Origin: Acidimicrobiia bacterium
GTDB lineage: Bacteria > Actinomycetota > Acidimicrobiia > IMCC26256 > JAOSJM01
NCBI GenBank assembly: GCA_027494165.1
Contig: JAOSJM010000005.1
Span: 1,116,001-1,180,000 of the forward strand
Length of the DNA: 64,000 nt
Reading direction: 5' to 3'
Shown: one piece after another, positions 58,395 to 64,000 of the stretch
How positions within the stretch are numbered: position 1 is the stretch's first letter
How the letters are laid out: each line of letters starts with the position of its first letter
Notes under the pieces: model-generated
The model's input: only the letters and a program-made list of their open reading frames with translations
Told to the model about the DNA's origin: nothing
Databases searched by the model: none
Translations under genes and position numbers: made by a program

Positions 58395-59572
58395 CAGCGC
58401 ACCTCCTCGGGGAGCTCGGCCGCCGCCCGCTTCGGCATGGCCGCCCACAGGATGCCGAAGACGATCGCCGCACCGAGTCCGGCGAGCCCGCCGGTGAGCC
58501 AGATGTTCCAGCCCTCGTCCTGGCCGACCCGGATGACGGCGGTGACCATCACCCAGAGGAAGGCGATCTCGATGAGGAACTTCCAGCCCAGGTTCATGAG
58601 CTGGTCGTAGCGGAGCCTCGGCAGCGACGCCCGGATCCACACCGTGCAGAAGAGCAGGGCCAGCAGCTTGAGCGTGAACCACACGATCGGCCACAGCCAC
58701 GGCAGCACGTCGATGCGCGGCCCGGCGGGGCCCCCCAGGAAGAGGGTCACGGTGATCGCCGACATCGTGATCACGTTCATGAACTCGGCGAGGAAGAAGA
58801 TGGCGAAGCGGATGCCCGTGTACTCGGTGTGGAACCCGCCCACCAGCTCCTGCTCGGCCTCGACCAGGTCGAAGGGCGGGTGGTTCGTCTCGGCGATGGC
58901 GGCCACCACGAAGATCCCGAACGCGACGAGAGCCGGGACCCAGTACCAGTCGGTGAGGATCGACGCCGGCCCGTCCCAGCCCTGCCCGGCGACGATGCCC
59001 CGGGTGGAGAGCGTGCCCGACTGGACGAGGACGCCCACGATGGCGAGGCCGAGGGCCGCCTCGTAGCTGAGCAGCTGGGCCGAGGCACGCACCGAGCCCA
59101 GCAGCGGGTACTTGGAGCCCGACGACCAGCCCGCGAGCAGCACCCCGTAGAGCCCGATGCCGGACATGGCCAGGAGGAAGAGCACGCCCACCGGCAGCTC
59201 TGCGACCTGGAGGTAGGTGCGGTGCCCGGCGATCGTGACCTCGCCGCCGATCGGGATGATGGAGAAGGCGAGGAAGGCCGGGATGATCGCCAGGTACGGC
59301 GCCACGAGGAACACCGGCCGGTCGGCCGAGGTAGGCGTCGACTGCTCCTTGAAGAAAAGCTTCACCCCGTCGGCCAGGGTCTGGAGGACGCCGAACGGGC
59401 CCGCGGTCGCCGGGCCGATGCGGTTCTGCATGTCCGCGATGACCTTGCGCATGAACCACACGTAGAACATCACCGCGACCATGAGGACCGCGAAGACCAC
59501 GACGACCTTCCCGATCACGATGAGGACGACGGTGAGGTCGACGCCGTCGGCGAAGAGCGGGTCGCCGGTCAC
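58394..59572 (-). CDS. nuoH: NADH-quinone oxidoreductase subunit H, operon 2
   Basis: 392 residues from GTG 59572, overlapping nuoG2 by four bases; the much longer upstream frame is nuoG2 out of frame. [35 protein letters not shown] and [20 protein letters not shown] with HTEYTG are the quinone-cavity and acidic-loop blocks. Longer than NuoH1 by about 50 residues, mostly at the C-terminus. Confidence 0.95.
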   Translation of the reverse strand: MTGDPLFADGVDLTVVLIVIGKVVVVFAVLMVAVMFYVWFMRKVIADMQNRIGPATAGPFGVLQTLADGVKLFFKEQSTPTSADRPVFLVAPYLAIIPAFLAFSIIPIGGEVTIAGHRTYLQVAELPVGVLFLLAMSGIGLYGVLLAGWSSGSKYPLLGSVRASAQLLSYEAALGLAIVGVLVQSGTLSTRGIVAGQGWDGPASILTDWYWVPALVAFGIFVVAAIAETNHPPFDLVEAEQELVGGFHTEYTGIRFAIFFLAEFMNVITMSAITVTLFLGGPAGPRIDVLPWLWPIVWFTLKLLALLFCTVWIRASLPRLRYDQLMNLGWKFLIEIAFLWVMVTAVIRVGQDEGWNIWLTGGLAGLGAAIVFGILWAAMPKRAAAELPEEVR

Positions 59573-62228
59573 CGGAGCGTCTCCACTCGCAGGTCGGTGA
59601 CCGGGCGCGACACGTCGATGAGGTCGGCCGCGCCCGGGGCGGCGGTGGCGAAGGCGAGGAAGGCAACACCGGGCGGCGTGGCCGGGTCGGCCCGAACGGC
59701 GAGGGTCACCGAGCCGCGAGAGGACGTGACCTTCACCTCGTCGCCGTCGGCGACCCCGATGCGCTCGCGATCGGCCCGGTTCACCAGGAGGGTGGCGCCG
59801 CGAGCGAGCCCGGCGATCGACGGCGACTCGGCCACGGCGCGCCCCTTGTCGTACAGGGTGCGGCCCGCCACGAGGCGCAGAGCGTACGCGTCGCGAGCCG
59901 GCACCGTCGCCCCCGCGGCGGTCCGGTCCCACGCGTGGAGCCCGGGCGCGAGCTCGGTCGCCGCGGCCTCGACGCCCGCCCGGGCCTCGGCCAGCGCCTC
60001 GTCGGTGGTCTCCTCCACGTGGCGTCCCGACGGGATCGGCTCCCAGGACACCCCCGTGGCACCCGGCTCGGCGTCGGCGGCCGGGGCGACTCGGTGACCG
60101 GGGTGCCCGAGGTCGAGCTCGGCGAGGTGCTCGCCGAGGGGCACCACGACTCCGTCGTGGGCGTGCCGGAGGACCAGAGCCGTCGAGCCCCGGTGGGCCG
60201 GGGCGACCCGGGCGATCTCGTCCTGCACCTCCTCGACCGACACGAGGTCGAGGTCGTGGCCGAGGCGCAGGGCCAGCTCCGCGGCGATCCGCCAGTCGTC
60301 CATCGGCGTGCCGTCGGGTGAGATCTTCTGGCCCACCCGCTGGACGCGACCCTCGAGGTTGGTGACCGTCCCTGCCCGCTCCCCGTAGAGGGTCACGGGG
60401 AGGAACACGTCCGCGTGACGGGTGCTCTCGGTCACGAAGGCGTCGACGGCCACGATGAAGCCCACCGAGTCCACCGCCATCCGGGCCAGGGCCCGGTCGG
60501 GGAAGTCCGCGAGCGGATCGGCCCCGACGAGCACCAGGGCGTGGACCCGGCCCTGGGACGCGGCCTCGAGGATGCCGCCCGCGTCGAGGCCGCGATCCCC
60601 GGGGACCGATCCCCAGGCGTCCGTGAACCAGTCGCGGCCGGCCTCGAGGGTGACCCGCCCGGGCAGGAACCCCGGGGCGAGGCCGAGGTCGAGGGCCCCG
60701 TGGACGTTCGACCGGCGCAGCGCGGAGAGGAACCGGACCCCCGGGATCGCGGCCAGGGCGGCCGCGGTGTCCACGGTGACGTCGGCCGACTCGGCCAGCG
60801 ACGGCCGCCCGAGGACGACGATCACGTCGCCGTCGCGCCCCGCGAGGGCCTCGGCCGCGCGGTCGACCTCCTGGTCGTTGGTACGGGAGCCGGAGAGGGC
60901 CCGGACCAGCTTCTGGGCGGCCAGGGCCGCCTCGCCCGGAGCATGGCGGACCACGGCCGCGGCGTGGCGCGTCAACCCGTGGTCGCGGGGCGCCAGGTCG
61001 ACGAGCGGGACCCCGAGCTCCGTGGCGGCCCGCCGGATCCGCAGGTAGAGGACCGGCAGCTCCTCCTTGAGGTCGGGGGCGGCCAGCACGATCCCGGCCG
61101 CCCGGTCGCAGTCCGCGATCTCGGCCCGGGGGAGGCCGAGCACGACGTCGGCCGGGAGACCGTCGCCGAGCTGGGCGTCGACGTGGTCGGTGCCGATCAC
61201 GCCCTTGGCGAGCCGGGCCCACACGTAGGCGTCCTCGTTCGTGCCCCGGGCGCCCCCGAGCACGGCCACGGCAGCCGGCCCGTGCAGGTCGAGCACCCGG
61301 CGCAACCCACTCGCGGCGACGTCGAGGGCCTCGGGCCAGGTGGCCTCGACCAGCGCGCCGTCGCGACGGACGCGCGGAGCCCGGATCCGCTCCGGCGAGT
61401 GCACGTACTGGAAGCCGTAGCGACCCTTGTCGCAGAGCCAGCCGTGGTTCACCGGCTCGGAGTCGACACCGAGCATCCGCACGAGCTGGTTGGAGGTGGA
61501 CTGGAGGGCCACCCGGCAGCCCACGGCGCAGGCGGTGCACGACGACTCGACGGTCGTCAGGTCCCAGGGACGGGCCTTGAAGCGGTACGGCTTGGCGGTG
61601 AGCGCGCCCACCGGGCAGATCTGCACGGTGTTGCCGGAGAAGTAGGAGGCGAACGGCTCGTCGGGGAACGTGAGGACCTGGGTCTCGTCGCCCCGCTCGA
61701 CGAACGTGATGAGGGGGTCTCCGGCGACCTCGTCCGCGAAGCGCGTGCAGCGGGCGCACTGGATGCAGCGCTCGCGGTCGAGCAGCACGAGATCGCTGAT
61801 CGGGATGGGCTTCTCGAAGTGGCGCTTCTCCTCGACGAAGCGCGACTCGCCCGGACCGAAGGCCAGCGTCTGGTCCTGGAGCGGGCACTCGCCCCCCCGG
61901 TCGCAGACCGGGCAGTCGAGCGGGTGGTTGACGAGCAGGAACTCGAGGACGCCCTCCTGGGCCTTCTTCACCGCCGGGCTCTGGGTGTGGACGACCATCC
62001 CGTCGGTCACCGGGGTGGTGCAGGACGGCGGCAACCCCCGGACCCCCTCGACCTCGACCAGGCACATGCGGCACATGCCGACCGGCTTCATGCGCTCGTG
62101 CCAGCAGAAGCGGGGGATGTAGACGCCGTGCTCCTGGGCGACCTTGATGATCAGCTCGCCCGGTGCGGCCTCGATCTCCTTGCCGTCGATCGTGACCTTC
62201 ACGGTCGCCGGGCTCCCCGTCGCGTCGG

Positions 62229-62232
<4 letters not shown>
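59569..62232 (-). CDS. nuoG: NADH-quinone oxidoreductase subunit G
   Basis: 887 residues from GTG 62232 (GTGA overlap with nuoF). The N-terminal [2Fe-2S] site ([16 protein letters not shown]) is followed by the His-type 4Fe-4S site ([19 protein letters not shown]), [13 protein letters not shown] with [10 protein letters not shown], and a further cluster CTACAVGC. The rest is a molybdopterin-oxidoreductase-like fold without cofactor use. NuoG belongs to the NADH-dehydrogenase module, present only in operon 2 in this window. Confidence 0.96.
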
Positions 62233-63531
<1,299 letters not shown>

Positions 63532-63532
<1 letters not shown>

Positions 63533-64000
63533 CAGGCCCTTCCTCCGACCCGGCCCCCCGACACCCCGCGGGCCGTGCGCTCTCCCCGCCGGTAGGACTC
63601 GACGATCTCCTCGGCCGACTCCGGCGTGAGGCGCTCGTGGTACTCGTAGTTCACCTGGAGGCAGGGTGCACCGCCGCAGGCGGCCAGGCACTCGACCTCC
63701 TCGACGTGGACGTCGTCGTCGGTCGCGTAGCGGGCGCGCAGGTGCTCGAGGACCTCGGGGCCCCCGGTGACGAGACACGAGACGTTCGTGCACACCGACA
63801 CCACGAGACGCCCGACCGGCTCCCGCTTGAGCATCGTGTAGAAGGAGCACGTGCCCTGCACCTCGGCGGGGGTCACGCCCACGAGCCCGGCGATCTCCAC
63901 CATCGCCTCGCGACCGAGCCAGCCGTCCTGGTCCTGGGCCAGGTGCGCGAGCGGCAGGATCGCGGATCGGGGCCGGGGGTAGCAGGCGATGATCTCCTGG
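63532..64000 (-). CDS. nuoE: NADH-quinone oxidoreductase subunit E, 5' end outside the window
   Basis: The frame is open to the window edge; the visible part begins QEIIACYPRPRSAILPLAHL and includes VGVTPAEVQGTCSFYTML. The [2Fe-2S] (N1a) ligands appear as VCTNVSC and CLAACGGAPC. The C-terminal about 20 residues are Arg/Gly-rich. The stop shares one base with the nuoF start. Genes nuoA-D of this operon would be expected beyond 64000 if it is complete. Confidence 0.95.

Overview
The window is very GC-rich and almost entirely coding. It reads as a chromosome segment of a high-GC actinobacterium, perhaps a deep lineage such as Acidimicrobiia; that lineage is inference. The order secE-nusG-rplK-rplA-rplJ-rplL-rpoB-rpoC-rpsL-rpsG-fusA-tuf-rpsJ-rplC...rplE is the conserved bacterial ribosome/RNA polymerase superblock. 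The NusG with an acidic N-terminal extension and the tail-extended L22, S3 and L10 fit Actinobacteria. Nearly all genes are on the minus strand, so the window is described here from high to low coordinates where operons are concerned.

Region 1 (1-24,241, minus): tRNA-Trp, secE, nusG, rplK, rplA, rplJ, rplL, rpoB, rpoC, then the str group (rpsL, rpsG, fusA, tuf1, rpsJ) and the S10/spc group (rplC, rplD, rplW, rplB, rpsS, rplV, rpsC, rplP, rpmC, rpsQ, rplN, rplX, rplE). Clear sigma70-type promoters precede rpoB (two in tandem), rpsL and rplC. The rpsL promoter and one rpoB promoter share the same hexamers and spacing (TTGACC-N17-TATCCT). An ECF sigma / zinc anti-sigma pair sits between rpmG and tRNA-Trp.

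Region 2 (24,242-31,924): a second tuf copy, almost base-for-base identical to the first, in an E. coli tufB-like cluster with tRNA-Met, tRNA-Thr and (beyond a GNAT gene) tRNA-Tyr. Then come YajQ, HtpX, acetyl-CoA synthetase with a coupled HAD-like phosphatase, and a MidA/NDUFAF7-type methyltransferase.

Region 3 (31,993-42,243): a complete nuoABCDHIJKLMN operon without nuoEFG, with the MidA-type methyltransferase gene directly behind nuoN. Region 4 (42,332-51,709): an accessory segment with small membrane proteins, a DUF2157-like protein, 62-bp tandem repeats, an ArsM-like methyltransferase with an in-frame TGA at a position where relatives carry Cys, a large winged-helix/TPR regulator, an ABC exporter and a patatin-like phospholipase. 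Region 5 (51,732-64,000): a second complex I operon, nuoEFGHIJKLMN, running off the window.

The most interesting candidate is the methyltransferase at 45,322-46,098. The reading frame continues through the TGA into a well-conserved C-terminus, and a SECIS-like hairpin follows the TGA, which points to a selenoprotein. Many genes (rplX, tuf2, acs, nuoN1, the lipoprotein, the DUF2157 gene, the ABC exporter, nuoL2, nuoJ2, nuoF2) are broken by single-base indels, mostly in G/C runs. These look like sequencing or assembly errors rather than true pseudogenes; affected genes are annotated here at full length.
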